A stretch of DNA of 64,000 bases from NCBI RefSeq assembly GCF_035762905.1, contig NZ_DASUCC010000126.1, forward strand, positions 13,475 through 77,474, in the 5' to 3' direction. Shown one piece after another: positions 26,024 through 33,147 of the stretch. The notes under the pieces are model-generated. The model did not search any database. It worked only from the letters and a program-made list of their open reading frames with translations, and was not told the DNA's origin. Every line of letters begins with the position of its first letter. Positions within the stretch are counted from its first letter, which is position 1. Position numbers and translations under genes: made by a program. The DNA comes from DASYTH01 sp035762905 (GTDB lineage Bacteria; Actinomycetota; Actinomycetes; Mycobacteriales; Pseudonocardiaceae).

Positions 26024-26428
26024 ATGACCAGCCCGATCAACGGCAGCACGCCGGCAACCCAGCAGCAGCGCCCGCAGGGCATGAGCGGGATGACTTCGGA
26101 CGACTTCATGAAGCTGCTCGTCGCGCAGCTGAAGTACCAGGATCCGACCAACCCGAGCGATGCCACCACGTTCATGTCGCAGACCGCCCAGCTGTCTACT
26201 GTGGACACATTGACCTCGCTGGCACGGTCGCAGTCCGAGATGCTCGCCTCGGCACTGTCCACCGAGGCGAGTGGGCTGGTCGGGCACACCGTGCGCTACC
26301 TCAACGCCGACGGCGCCAAGCTGACCGGCAACGTCACCGGTGCCAACTTCGGCACCTCGCCCACCGTGACGATCGACGGCACCGACATCCCGCTGCAGTG
26401 GATCCTCGGTCGCACCCAGACCGACTGA
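26024..26428 (+). CDS. flgD: flagellar hook-capping protein FlgD
   Basis: Scaffold cap for hook polymerisation. The 134-residue product carries MTSDDFMKLLVAQLKYQDPT, then NPSDATTFMSQTAQLSTVDT, the conserved FlgD N-domain. It is much shorter than the enteric protein and lacks most of the C-terminal Tudor/FnIII part, as is common in Gram-positives. GGAGAG precedes the ATG by 8 bases. Confidence 0.92.
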   Translation: MTSPINGSTPATQQQRPQGMSGMTSDDFMKLLVAQLKYQDPTNPSDATTFMSQTAQLSTVDTLTSLARSQSEMLASALSTEASGLVGHTVRYLNADGAKLTGNVTGANFGTSPTVTIDGTDIPLQWILGRTQTD

Positions 26429-26483
26429 TCCACCCCGGAAAGACCACACTCCTCCATCCCAAGAAAGAAAGTAGGCAATAACC

Positions 26484-27305
26484 ATGCTCCGTTCGCTGTT
26501 CTCCGGCATCAGCGGTCTGCGCGGCCACCAGCAGATGATGGACGTCACCGGCAACAACATCGCCAACGTGAACACCACCGGCTTCAAGTCCTCGCAGGTG
26601 GTCTTCGCCGACGCGCTGAGCCAGACGCTGCGCGGCGCCACCGCTCCGGGCGCCAACACCGGCGCCACCAACCCGGCGCAGGTCGGCCTCGGCGTGCGGA
26701 CCGCCGGCATCAACACCAACTTCGGCCAGGGCGCCACCCAGGTCACCGGTCGCAACGAGGACATGCTGATCCAGGGCGACGGCTTCTTCGTGGTGAACGC
26801 GGGCGGCCAGCAGGTCTACACCCGCGCCGGCGCGATGAACTTCGACGCCACCGGCCAGCTGGTCACCCCGGACGGCGGCCTGGTGCAGGGCTGGATGGCG
26901 CCGAACAACCCGGCCACCGACCCGCTGCAGCCGCTGGTGGTGGACTCGGCCCTGTACCGCAGCTTCAGCGTCGCCAGCGACGGCACCCTGACCGGCCTGA
27001 CTGCGGCCGGCACCAGCGTGGCCATCGGCCAGATCGCCATCGCCAACTTCGCCAACCCGGGCGGCCTGGAGAAGGCCGGCGGCTCGCTGTACCGCGAAAC
27101 GGTCAACTCCGGCGCGGTGCAGGTCGGCACGGCCGGCCAGAACGGCACCGGCGAGGTCATCAGCAACGCCCTCGAGATGTCCAATGTGGACCTGGCGCAG
27201 GAGCTGACCGGGCTGATCATCGCCCAGCGTGGCTTCCAGGCCAACTCCAAGGTCATCAGCACCTCTGACGAGCTGCTGCAGGACCTGATGAACCTCAAGC
27301 GATAA
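26484..27305 (+). CDS. flgE: flagellar hook protein FlgE (short form)
   Basis: A 273-residue rod/hook-family protein. It starts MLRSLFSGISGLRGHQQMMD then VTGNNIANVNTTGFKSSQ, and ends SNVDLAQELTGLIIAQRGFQ then LLQDLMNLKR. Position after fliK and flgD identifies it as the hook subunit. Its length is nearer to FlgG (about 260) than to enteric FlgE (about 400), and no separate flgF or flgG is in the window, so one protein may build both distal rod and hook, or the rod genes lie elsewhere. Confidence 0.9.
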   Translation: MLRSLFSGISGLRGHQQMMDVTGNNIANVNTTGFKSSQVVFADALSQTLRGATAPGANTGATNPAQVGLGVRTAGINTNFGQGATQVTGRNEDMLIQGDGFFVVNAGGQQVYTRAGAMNFDATGQLVTPDGGLVQGWMAPNNPATDPLQPLVVDSALYRSFSVASDGTLTGLTAAGTSVAIGQIAIANFANPGGLEKAGGSLYRETVNSGAVQVGTAGQNGTGEVISNALEMSNVDLAQELTGLIIAQRGFQANSKVISTSDELLQDLMNLKR

Positions 27306-27311
27306 CCCACT

Positions 27312-27352
27312 GGCCAGGGCCGGGTTCGGCTCAGTTCGACCCGGTCCCGGCC
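27312..27352 (+). terminator. inverted repeat around the flbD promoter -35 (probable flgE terminator)
   Basis: Arms 27312-27325 and 27339-27352 pair over 14 bp with two mismatches; the 13-base loop contains the CTCAG -35 element. It starts 7 bases after the flgE stop. It may end the flgB-flgE message while holding the next promoter. Confidence 0.55.
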
Positions 27353-27355
27353 GAT
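27330..27355 (+). promoter_or_regulatory. sigma-28-type promoter of flbD-motA-motB-fliL
   Basis: CTCAG (27330-27334), 15-base spacer, GCCGATTA (27350-27357). It is 55 bases before flbD. Confidence 0.75.
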
Positions 27356-27364
27356 TAGGGAAGT

Positions 27365-27386
27365 GCGGCCCCAGGGATGGGGCCGC
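27365..27386 (+). other. hairpin at the 5' end of the flbD-mot transcript
   Basis: GCGGCCCC (27365-27372) and GGGGCCGC (27379-27386) form a perfect 8-bp stem with a 6-base loop. The predicted transcript start is near 27362, so the stem would begin within a few bases of the RNA 5' end, a position known to protect mRNAs from decay. Confidence 0.55.
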
Positions 27387-27410
27387 GCACTAGTCCAAGG
27401 ACGGAACGCC

Positions 27411-27695
27411 GTGATACTGCTCAACCGACTCAACGGTCAGCCTTTCGCGCTGAATCCTGACCTGCTCGAGCGGGCTGAGTCCACCCCGGACACCGTGATC
27501 ACCCTGCTCAACGGCGCGAAGTACGTCGTCGCCCAGTCGCTCGACGAACTGGCGATGCTCGTCCGCGACCACCGCGCGCTCGTGCTCAGCCGCGTGCAGG
27601 AACACGAGCAGGACGGCGGAAACCAAGCCACCCGGCCGAAATCCGTGCCGGAGGGTGACGCGACCGTGTTGCGCCTACCCGAAAGAGGACAGTAA
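27411..27695 (+). CDS. flbD: FlbD/SwrD-type flagellar protein
   Basis: A 94-residue protein beginning VILLNRLNGQPFALNPDLLE then TPDTVITLLNGAKYVVAQS, the conserved core of the FlbD family (SwrD in Bacillus, which raises motor power). The C-terminal ~30 residues are variable. Start is GTG at 27411, fixed by the conserved N-terminus; AAGGA lies about 10 bases upstream. The TAA overlaps the motA ATG (TAATG), coupling it to the stator genes and fitting a stator-related role. Confidence 0.88.
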   Translation: MILLNRLNGQPFALNPDLLERAESTPDTVITLLNGAKYVVAQSLDELAMLVRDHRALVLSRVQEHEQDGGNQATRPKSVPEGDATVLRLPERGQ

Positions 27696-28465
27696 TGGAT
27701 CCGGCAACTCTGATCGGGATCGGCCTCGCGCTCGCCGCGATCTTCGTGTCGATGCTGCTCGAGGGCGGCGACCCGATGTCGATCATGCTGCTGCCCCCGA
27801 TCCTGCTGGTGCTCGGCGGCACCATCGGCGCCGGCATGGCCGGCGCGATGATGCGAGACACGGCGGGCATCGTCACCCACCTGAAGCGCGCGGTCCTGGC
27901 CCCCAAGCTGGACGGCGCCAATGTGATCAGCATCGTGGTCAAGCTCGCCGACCGGGCCCGCCGTGAGGGCATGCTCTCGCTCGAGGACGAGGTCAAGAAG
28001 GTGGGGGACCCGTTCCTGCGCCGAGGTCTTGAGCTGGCCGTCGACGGCGTGGACTCCGACGAGCTGCGCGACATTCTCGAGGCCGAGATCGACACCAAGC
28101 GCCGCCAGGACAAGGTGGGGATCAAGCTGTTCGCCGACATGGGCGGGTTCGCACCGACCATCGGCATCATCGGCACCGTGCTCGGCCTGGTGAACACGCT
28201 GGAGAACCTGGCCGAGCCCAACGAACTCGGCCACCTGATCGCGGGCGCGTTCGTCGCGACCCTGTTCGGCGTGCTCACCGCGAACGTCATCTGGCTGCCG
28301 CTGTCCAACCGGCTCAAGCGGATCAGCGACCTGGAGGCCGAGCAGATGCAGCTCGTCGTCGAGGGCGTGCTGGCCATCCAGTCCGGGCTCAACCCGCGTC
28401 TGGTCTCGCAGAAGCTGCGCAGCATGGTCCCGGCCGACCCGGCCCCGGCGAAGAAGGCCGCGTGA
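27695..28465 (+). CDS. motA: flagellar stator protein MotA
   Basis: A 256-residue stator subunit with four membrane helices (about 4-20, 29-50, 145-170, 185-205). The cytoplasmic loop carries the charged FliG-contacting residues. The motif MGGFAPTIGIIGTVLGLVNT in helix 3 is the family signature. Starts by TAATG overlap with flbD; its stop overlaps the motB start region. Confidence 0.95.
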   Translation: MDPATLIGIGLALAAIFVSMLLEGGDPMSIMLLPPILLVLGGTIGAGMAGAMMRDTAGIVTHLKRAVLAPKLDGANVISIVVKLADRARREGMLSLEDEVKKVGDPFLRRGLELAVDGVDSDELRDILEAEIDTKRRQDKVGIKLFADMGGFAPTIGIIGTVLGLVNTLENLAEPNELGHLIAGAFVATLFGVLTANVIWLPLSNRLKRISDLEAEQMQLVVEGVLAIQSGLNPRLVSQKLRSMVPADPAPAKKAA

Positions 28466-29379
28466 TGGCAAAGCGAAGCGCACCGCGCCGGCGTCGCAAG
28501 CGCCACGGCGGCGAGGAGGAGGAGCACGCCAACCACGAGCGCTGGCTGCTCACCTACGCCGACATGATCACCCTGCTGATGGTGCTGTTCATCGTCATGT
28601 TCGCCGTGTCCAGTGTGGACTCACAGAAGTTCAAGGAGCTGCGGGACAGCCTGGCCGGCGCGTTCGGCGGGTCGCCGTCGGTGATGAGCGGCGGGGCGAA
28701 GTCGATCGGCGAGTCCGAGGGCACCAGCAAGGCGCCGGACGAGCTGCAGCCGGGCACCCTCTCCGACGCCGACTCGCTGCAGAAGCTCGACCAGGCCGCG
28801 GCCGCAAAGGCGGTGCGTGACGCCGACCGGGTTCGGGCCTCCCGCAACCTGGAGGAGGCCAAGCGAGAGGTGCAGAACCTGCAGGAGCTGCAGCGGCAGA
28901 TCACCGCGCGGCTGCAGACCCAGGGCCTGGAGAAGTCGGTCGCGTTCGCCATCGACGAGCGTGGACTGGTGATCAACATCGTCACCACGTCCGTGGTGTT
29001 CCCCGGTGACAGTGCGGTGCTGCTGCCCGAGGGACAGCAGATCGTGGCCGCCCTCGCACCCACGCTCGCCGAGATCACCAACCAGGTCGAGATCGACGGG
29101 CACACCAACCAGCTGCCGGTGCCGACGGTCAACTACCCCAGCTCGTGGGAGCTGTCCACGGCCAGGGCGTCCAGCGTGGTGCGCTTCCTGACCGGGCACG
29201 GTGTTCCCGCCAACCGGATGACCGCGGCCGGCTACGCCGACCAGCGCCCGCTCTACCCGCCGTCCGACCCGCAGTCGGTGACCAAGAACCGGCGTGTCGA
29301 GGTCATCATCCTGTCCGACAAACCCGCCGACGTCCGGGCGCTGCTCGCGTCCGTCGTCGCCAACCTGGCGAAAAAGTAG
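28465..29379 (+). CDS. motB: flagellar stator protein MotB
   Basis: A 304-residue stator subunit that anchors the motor to peptidoglycan. An Arg-rich N-terminus precedes one membrane helix with the ion-binding Asp in WLLTYADMITLLMVLFIVMF (about residues 27-46). A plug/linker region follows, then an OmpA-like peptidoglycan-binding domain (about 170-290) with VEIDGHTN and NRRVEVIIL. ATG at 28465 is used; GTG at 28462 would add one Met. Features near the Asp do not by themselves decide proton versus sodium use. Confidence 0.95.
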   Translation: MAKRSAPRRRRKRHGGEEEEHANHERWLLTYADMITLLMVLFIVMFAVSSVDSQKFKELRDSLAGAFGGSPSVMSGGAKSIGESEGTSKAPDELQPGTLSDADSLQKLDQAAAAKAVRDADRVRASRNLEEAKREVQNLQELQRQITARLQTQGLEKSVAFAIDERGLVINIVTTSVVFPGDSAVLLPEGQQIVAALAPTLAEITNQVEIDGHTNQLPVPTVNYPSSWELSTARASSVVRFLTGHGVPANRMTAAGYADQRPLYPPSDPQSVTKNRRVEVIILSDKPADVRALLASVVANLAKK

Positions 29380-29389
29380 GAGGCCTGCC

Positions 29390-29809
29390 GTGGAGAAGGA
29401 AGAGACCAAGGGCGGCAAGGCCGCCGGCTCGAAGAAGAAGCTCGTGCTGATCGTGGCGCTCGTGCTCGCGCTGGCCGGCGGCGGGGCGTACTACTTCCTG
29501 TTCGCCGGTGGGACGTCGGCCCCCGAGCCGGGCAAGGTGGTCGCCCTCGAGCCGATCACCGTGAACCTGAACGAGGGTCACTACCTCAAGCTGCGGCTCG
29601 CCCTGCAGGCCACCAGCGACGCCTCCGGCGACCTGGACGGCAGCCGGGCCCTCGACCTCGCGGTCAGCGAGTTCAGCAACCGCGAGGTCGGCGAGCTGTC
29701 CAGCAACGCGGCCCGGGACTCGTCCAAGGAGATCCTGAAGAAGAAGGTCTCCGACGCCTACGCCGGCGAAGTGATGGACATCTACTTCACCGAGTTCGTG
29801 ATGGAGTGA
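29390..29809 (+). CDS. fliL: flagellar basal body-associated protein FliL
   Basis: A 139-residue membrane protein that stabilises stators. Lys-rich N-terminus, one membrane helix (LVLIVALVLALAGGGAYYFL, about 19-38) and a stomatin-like extracytoplasmic domain with ALEPITVNLNEGHYLKLRLA then EIYFTEFVME-like end. GTG at 29390 has TAGGAGG about 7 bases upstream. Confidence 0.92.
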   Translation: MEKEETKGGKAAGSKKKLVLIVALVLALAGGGAYYFLFAGGTSAPEPGKVVALEPITVNLNEGHYLKLRLALQATSDASGDLDGSRALDLAVSEFSNREVGELSSNAARDSSKEILKKKVSDAYAGEVMDIYFTEFVME

Positions 29810-29845
29810 CCGACGCTGGGTCCGTCGCGGCACATTAACCCGATC

Positions 29846-29883
29846 GGGTACCACCGGGCAGAACTCTCAGCTCGGTGGTACCC
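29846..29883 (+). terminator. perfect 11-bp inverted repeat around the fliM promoter -35
   Basis: GGGTACCACCG (29846-29856) and CGGTGGTACCC (29873-29883) pair perfectly; the 16-base loop holds CTCAG. It lies 36 bases after fliL. It could be a terminator for flbD-fliL or an operator over the fliM promoter. Confidence 0.6.
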
Positions 29884-29891
29884 GCGTCGAT
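29866..29891 (+). promoter_or_regulatory. sigma-28-type promoter of fliM operon
   Basis: CTCAG (29866-29870), 15-base spacer, GTCGAT (29886-29891), one base from the usual GCCGAT. Only 9 bases separate it from the GTG at 29901, which implies either a leaderless message or a downstream start. Confidence 0.6.
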
Positions 29892-29900
29892 CTCACGGAC

Positions 29901-30866
29901 GTGCCATCAACCCCGCTTCGCCCCGGCCGAGCGCCGGGTAACCCCAGGCCCGGCGGCTTGGTCACGGACGGCCGCATCCCGCTGGCCTACGACTTTCTGC
30001 GGCCGGTCAAACTCGCCCGCGAGCATCTGCGCACGCTCAACGTGGTGTCCGAGACGTTCGCGCACCGGCTCGCCGTGTTGCTCACCTACAACCTGCGGGT
30101 GGTGTGCCGGGTCACGCCGTACGCGGTGCAGCACAGCAGCATCGAGGAGCACGTGGCCTGGATCAGCGAGCCGACCGTCATCGCGCCGCTGAGCCTCGAA
30201 CCGCTGCCCGGTACCGCGCTGCTGGAGATCTCCCGGAACACCGCGATGGTCTGTGTGGACCACCTGCTCGGTGGCCGCGGCGGCGACGACCAGCCGCAGC
30301 GCCCGCTGTCCGAGATCGAGACGCCGCTGTTCCGCGACCTGATCACCGAGATCCTCGCCGAGCTGCGCGACTCGTTCGCCGGGATCGAGGACATCTACCC
30401 CTCGTTCGGCGCGCTGGAGTACGACCCGCAACTGGTCCAGTTCGGCGGCGGCCCGACCGATTCCATGCTGGTGGCCTCGTTCGAGCTGGCCGTCGGCGAG
30501 GTGACCAGCGTGCTGTCGCTGTGCCTGCCGCTGCAGGGCCTGATGCCCGCGCTGCAGCGCTACCACGACCAGGCCGCGGTCAGCGCCAGCGAGCGGGCCG
30601 CCCGGCAGGCCGCGCACGAGCTGCTCAGCGACCGGCTGCAGGAAGTGCCGATCGAGGTCAACGTGCGGTTCGACTCGGTGAAGATGCAGTCCACCCAGCT
30701 GCTCGGGCTGCACCCGGGTGACGTCGTTCCGCTCGGCCACCCGGTCGACCGGCCGCTGGAGATCACCGCGGACGGCCAGATCTTCGGCCACGCCGTGGCC
30801 ACCAAACGTGGCAAACGGCTGGCTTGCCAAATCGTCAACATCGTCCAGGAGGAGCACCGCGCATGA
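29901..30866 (+). CDS. fliM: flagellar motor switch protein FliM
   Basis: A 321-residue C-ring protein. AYDFLRPVKLAREHLRTLNV at about residues 29-48 aligns with the FliM start of the CheC-like middle domain, and the C-terminal SpoA-like domain (LLGLHPGDVVPLGHPVDRPL) binds FliN. The short N-terminal extension has no LSQxEIDALL motif, the known CheY-P docking peptide. Start is uncertain: GTG 29901 sits 9 bases after the predicted -10; TTG 29958 is an alternative. The stop overlaps fliN (ATGA). Confidence 0.92.
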   Translation: MPSTPLRPGRAPGNPRPGGLVTDGRIPLAYDFLRPVKLAREHLRTLNVVSETFAHRLAVLLTYNLRVVCRVTPYAVQHSSIEEHVAWISEPTVIAPLSLEPLPGTALLEISRNTAMVCVDHLLGGRGGDDQPQRPLSEIETPLFRDLITEILAELRDSFAGIEDIYPSFGALEYDPQLVQFGGGPTDSMLVASFELAVGEVTSVLSLCLPLQGLMPALQRYHDQAAVSASERAARQAAHELLSDRLQEVPIEVNVRFDSVKMQSTQLLGLHPGDVVPLGHPVDRPLEITADGQIFGHAVATKRGKRLACQIVNIVQEEHRA

Positions 30867-31612
30867 CCGCGTCCACCCTTTCCCCGTCCGCCGTGGCGAT
30901 CCCGGCCGCCGAAGCGGCCCTCGCCGTGCTGCCGATCGGCGAGAACCTGACCATCGGCGAGCCGGTGACCGACCCGGCCGCCGGGGCCATCGACGGCGGC
31001 GTCACGATCGTGGCGACGCTCACCGGCAACACGGCCGGACACCTCGGCGTGACGGTCAACCAGGAGCTGGTGGACGCGCTGCGCACCAGCCCGCTCGGTG
31101 AGCTGGACCTGGCCACCGCCATCGCCCCCGCGCTGGACGCGGTGGCCGGCGTGCTCGGCTCGGTCGCAGGCGCCGCCCAGGAGCTGACCCCGGACGCGGC
31201 GCTCACCGCGATGGCCGCCGCCGGCGAGCTGACCGTCATCCCGCTCACCGCGGGCGACGAGCCGCAGGCCGCGATCGTGCTGTCGCTGCCGGCACCGGCT
31301 CCGGCACCCGCGCCGCAGCCCACCCCGGAGGCCGAGCCGGCGGTTCCCGTCACGGCCGGCTACGACCTGCTGCACGGCGTGGACATGGAGATCACCGTGG
31401 AGCTGGGCCGGACCTCGATGACCGTCCGGGACCTGCTCTCGCTGTCCAACGGCTCGGTGCTCGAGCTGGACCGCACCGCCGGCAGCCCGGCCGACGTGCT
31501 GGTCAACCGCCGGCTGATCGCCCGCGGCGAGGTCGTGGTGATCGACGAGTACTTCGGCATCCGGATCACCGAGATCCTGGCCTCCGGCGACCGCGACCAG
31601 AAGATCGCCTGA
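30863..31612 (+). CDS. fliN: flagellar motor switch protein FliN with large N-terminal domain
   Basis: A 249-residue product. The last ~80 residues (VDMEITVELGRTSMTVRDLL then GSVLELDRTAGSPADVLVNR, then IRITEIL) are the SpoA/FliN domain of the C-ring. An Ala/Pro linker (about 140-160) joins it to an N-terminal domain with LDLATAIAPALDAVAGVLGS, reminiscent of CheC/FliY but lacking the phosphatase ExxN signature. It is therefore FliY-like in layout. ATGA overlap with fliM; its stop overlaps fliO (TGATG). Confidence 0.9.
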   Translation: MTASTLSPSAVAIPAAEAALAVLPIGENLTIGEPVTDPAAGAIDGGVTIVATLTGNTAGHLGVTVNQELVDALRTSPLGELDLATAIAPALDAVAGVLGSVAGAAQELTPDAALTAMAAAGELTVIPLTAGDEPQAAIVLSLPAPAPAPAPQPTPEAEPAVPVTAGYDLLHGVDMEITVELGRTSMTVRDLLSLSNGSVLELDRTAGSPADVLVNRRLIARGEVVVIDEYFGIRITEILASGDRDQKIA

Positions 31613-32025
31613 TGGAGGCGATTCTGCGGGTCGTCATCGCACTGGTGCTGGTCATCGGCGTGATGTGGGTGCTGGCCAAGCTGGCCCGCCGGCCGCTGCG
31701 CGGCAAGGCCGCAGGCGCGCTGGACGTCGTCGCACGGACCCAGCTGTCCCGGCACGCGAGCGTGGCCGTGGTCAAGATCGACGACACCGCGCTGGTGCTC
31801 GGCGTCACCGACCACGGGATCAGCCTGCTGCACGAGACCGGCGCCGACGCCTTCGCGGTCGAGGCGCCCACCCGCCGGACCGCCGTCGACCTCGACGCGG
31901 TGCGCGCCCGCAAGTCCAGCGCCGCGCCGGCTGCCGGCTCGCCGCTGACGGGATCGGCGCTGTCCATGAAGACCTGGAAGCAGGCCTTCGAGACCATGAA
32001 AGAACGGTCGGTACGCAAGGCATGA
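31612..32025 (+). CDS. fliO: flagellar biosynthesis protein FliO
   Basis: A 137-residue protein with one N-terminal membrane helix (about 4-22) followed by a small cytoplasmic domain (LDVVARTQLSRHASVAVVKI then ALVLGVTDHGISLLHE) as in FliO, which assists assembly of the FliP export pore. Overlaps fliN and fliP. Confidence 0.88.
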   Translation: MEAILRVVIALVLVIGVMWVLAKLARRPLRGKAAGALDVVARTQLSRHASVAVVKIDDTALVLGVTDHGISLLHETGADAFAVEAPTRRTAVDLDAVRARKSSAAPAAGSPLTGSALSMKTWKQAFETMKERSVRKA

Positions 32026-32864
32026 TTTCTGCCATCGGGGTGGCAATTCACCGGCGCTGGCTGGTGCGAGCGGTGGCCATCACCGCAATCCTGGTCGGGG
32101 TGACCATCGGTCTCGGTCTGTTCGCCGCGGCCACGCCGGCCGCCGCCGAGACCGTCGCCGCGGCCGTCGCACAGCCCGCCGACCCGGCCGGCCCGGCCGG
32201 GCCCGGCGAGGTGACGGTCACCGTCGGAGCGCCGGACAAACCGAGCGAGTCCATCGTCATCCTGATCGCACTCACCGTGCTGTCGGTGGCGCCGGCGGCG
32301 CTGTTGCTGTGCACCAGCTTCACCAAGATCTTCGTGGTATTGAGCATCACCCGCAACGCACTCGGCCTGACCTCGGTGCCGCCCAACCAGGTGCTGGCCG
32401 GTCTGGCGCTGTTCCTCAGCCTGTTCATCATGGCGCCCACCGCGGCCGCGGTGAACGAGCAGGGCATCCAACCCTTCCTGAAGGGCGAGAAGTCCCAGTC
32501 CCAGGCATTCAACGACGGTGTGCAGCCGCTGCGCGAGTTCATGCTCAAGCAGACCCGGCCGGAAGAGATCGCGCTGTTCACCAAGGTGGCCAACCAGGAG
32601 AAGCCGGCCAACGCCGAAGCCGTCCCACTGTCCACTTTGGTACCGGCGTTCGTGCTCTCCGAGCTGCGTGCCGCGATGCTGATCGGCTTCGTCCTGTTCA
32701 TACCATTCCTGGTGATCGACATGGTGGTGTCGGCATCCCTGATGTCACTGGGAATGATGATGCTGCCGCCGGTGACCGTCGCACTTCCGTTCAAGTTGCT
32801 GCTGTTCGTCCTCGCCAATGGCTGGGGTCTGATAGTCACCGCGCTCGTCGGCACCTATACCTAG
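32022..32864 (+). CDS. fliP: flagellar export gate protein FliP
   Basis: A 280-residue pore subunit with an N-terminal signal sequence (GVTIGLGLFAAATPAAA), then membrane helices. Family motifs are LLCTSFTKIFVVLSITRNAL, PNQVLAGLALFLSLFIMAPT, and STLVPAFVLSELRAAMLIGF. ATGA overlap with fliO. Confidence 0.95.
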   Translation: MISAIGVAIHRRWLVRAVAITAILVGVTIGLGLFAAATPAAAETVAAAVAQPADPAGPAGPGEVTVTVGAPDKPSESIVILIALTVLSVAPAALLLCTSFTKIFVVLSITRNALGLTSVPPNQVLAGLALFLSLFIMAPTAAAVNEQGIQPFLKGEKSQSQAFNDGVQPLREFMLKQTRPEEIALFTKVANQEKPANAEAVPLSTLVPAFVLSELRAAMLIGFVLFIPFLVIDMVVSASLMSLGMMMLPPVTVALPFKLLLFVLANGWGLIVTALVGTYT

Positions 32865-32871
32865 GGGAAGC

Positions 32872-33144
32872 ATGAACGACACAACGGTCATCCAGCTCGG
32901 CCTGCAAGCCATGCTGATCACCGGAAAGCTGGCCGCGCCGATCCTGCTGACCGCGCTCGCGGTGGGCTTCGGGATCTCGCTGTTCCAGTCGGTCACCCAG
33001 ATCCAGGAAGTCACCCTTTCCTTCGTGCCCAAGGCGATCGGTGTCGCGATCGCGCTGCTGGTGTGCGGTAGCTGGATGGTGCACGAGATCGTCTCGTTCA
33101 CCACCTCGCTGTTCAGCTCGATCCCCTCGCTGGTAGGCGGATAA
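32872..33144 (+). CDS. fliQ: flagellar export gate protein FliQ
   Basis: A 90-residue, two-helix pore subunit with APILLTALAVGFGISLFQSV then TQIQEVTLSFVPK, typical of FliQ. It starts seven bases after fliP, with AGGGGAAGC before the ATG. Confidence 0.94.
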   Translation: MNDTTVIQLGLQAMLITGKLAAPILLTALAVGFGISLFQSVTQIQEVTLSFVPKAIGVAIALLVCGSWMVHEIVSFTTSLFSSIPSLVGG

Positions 33145-33147
33145 CGC

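Noticed and set aside
27312..27390. Riboswitch or attenuator before flbD
   Set aside because: The structures are a simple inverted repeat and one short hairpin; no conserved aptamer elements were found.
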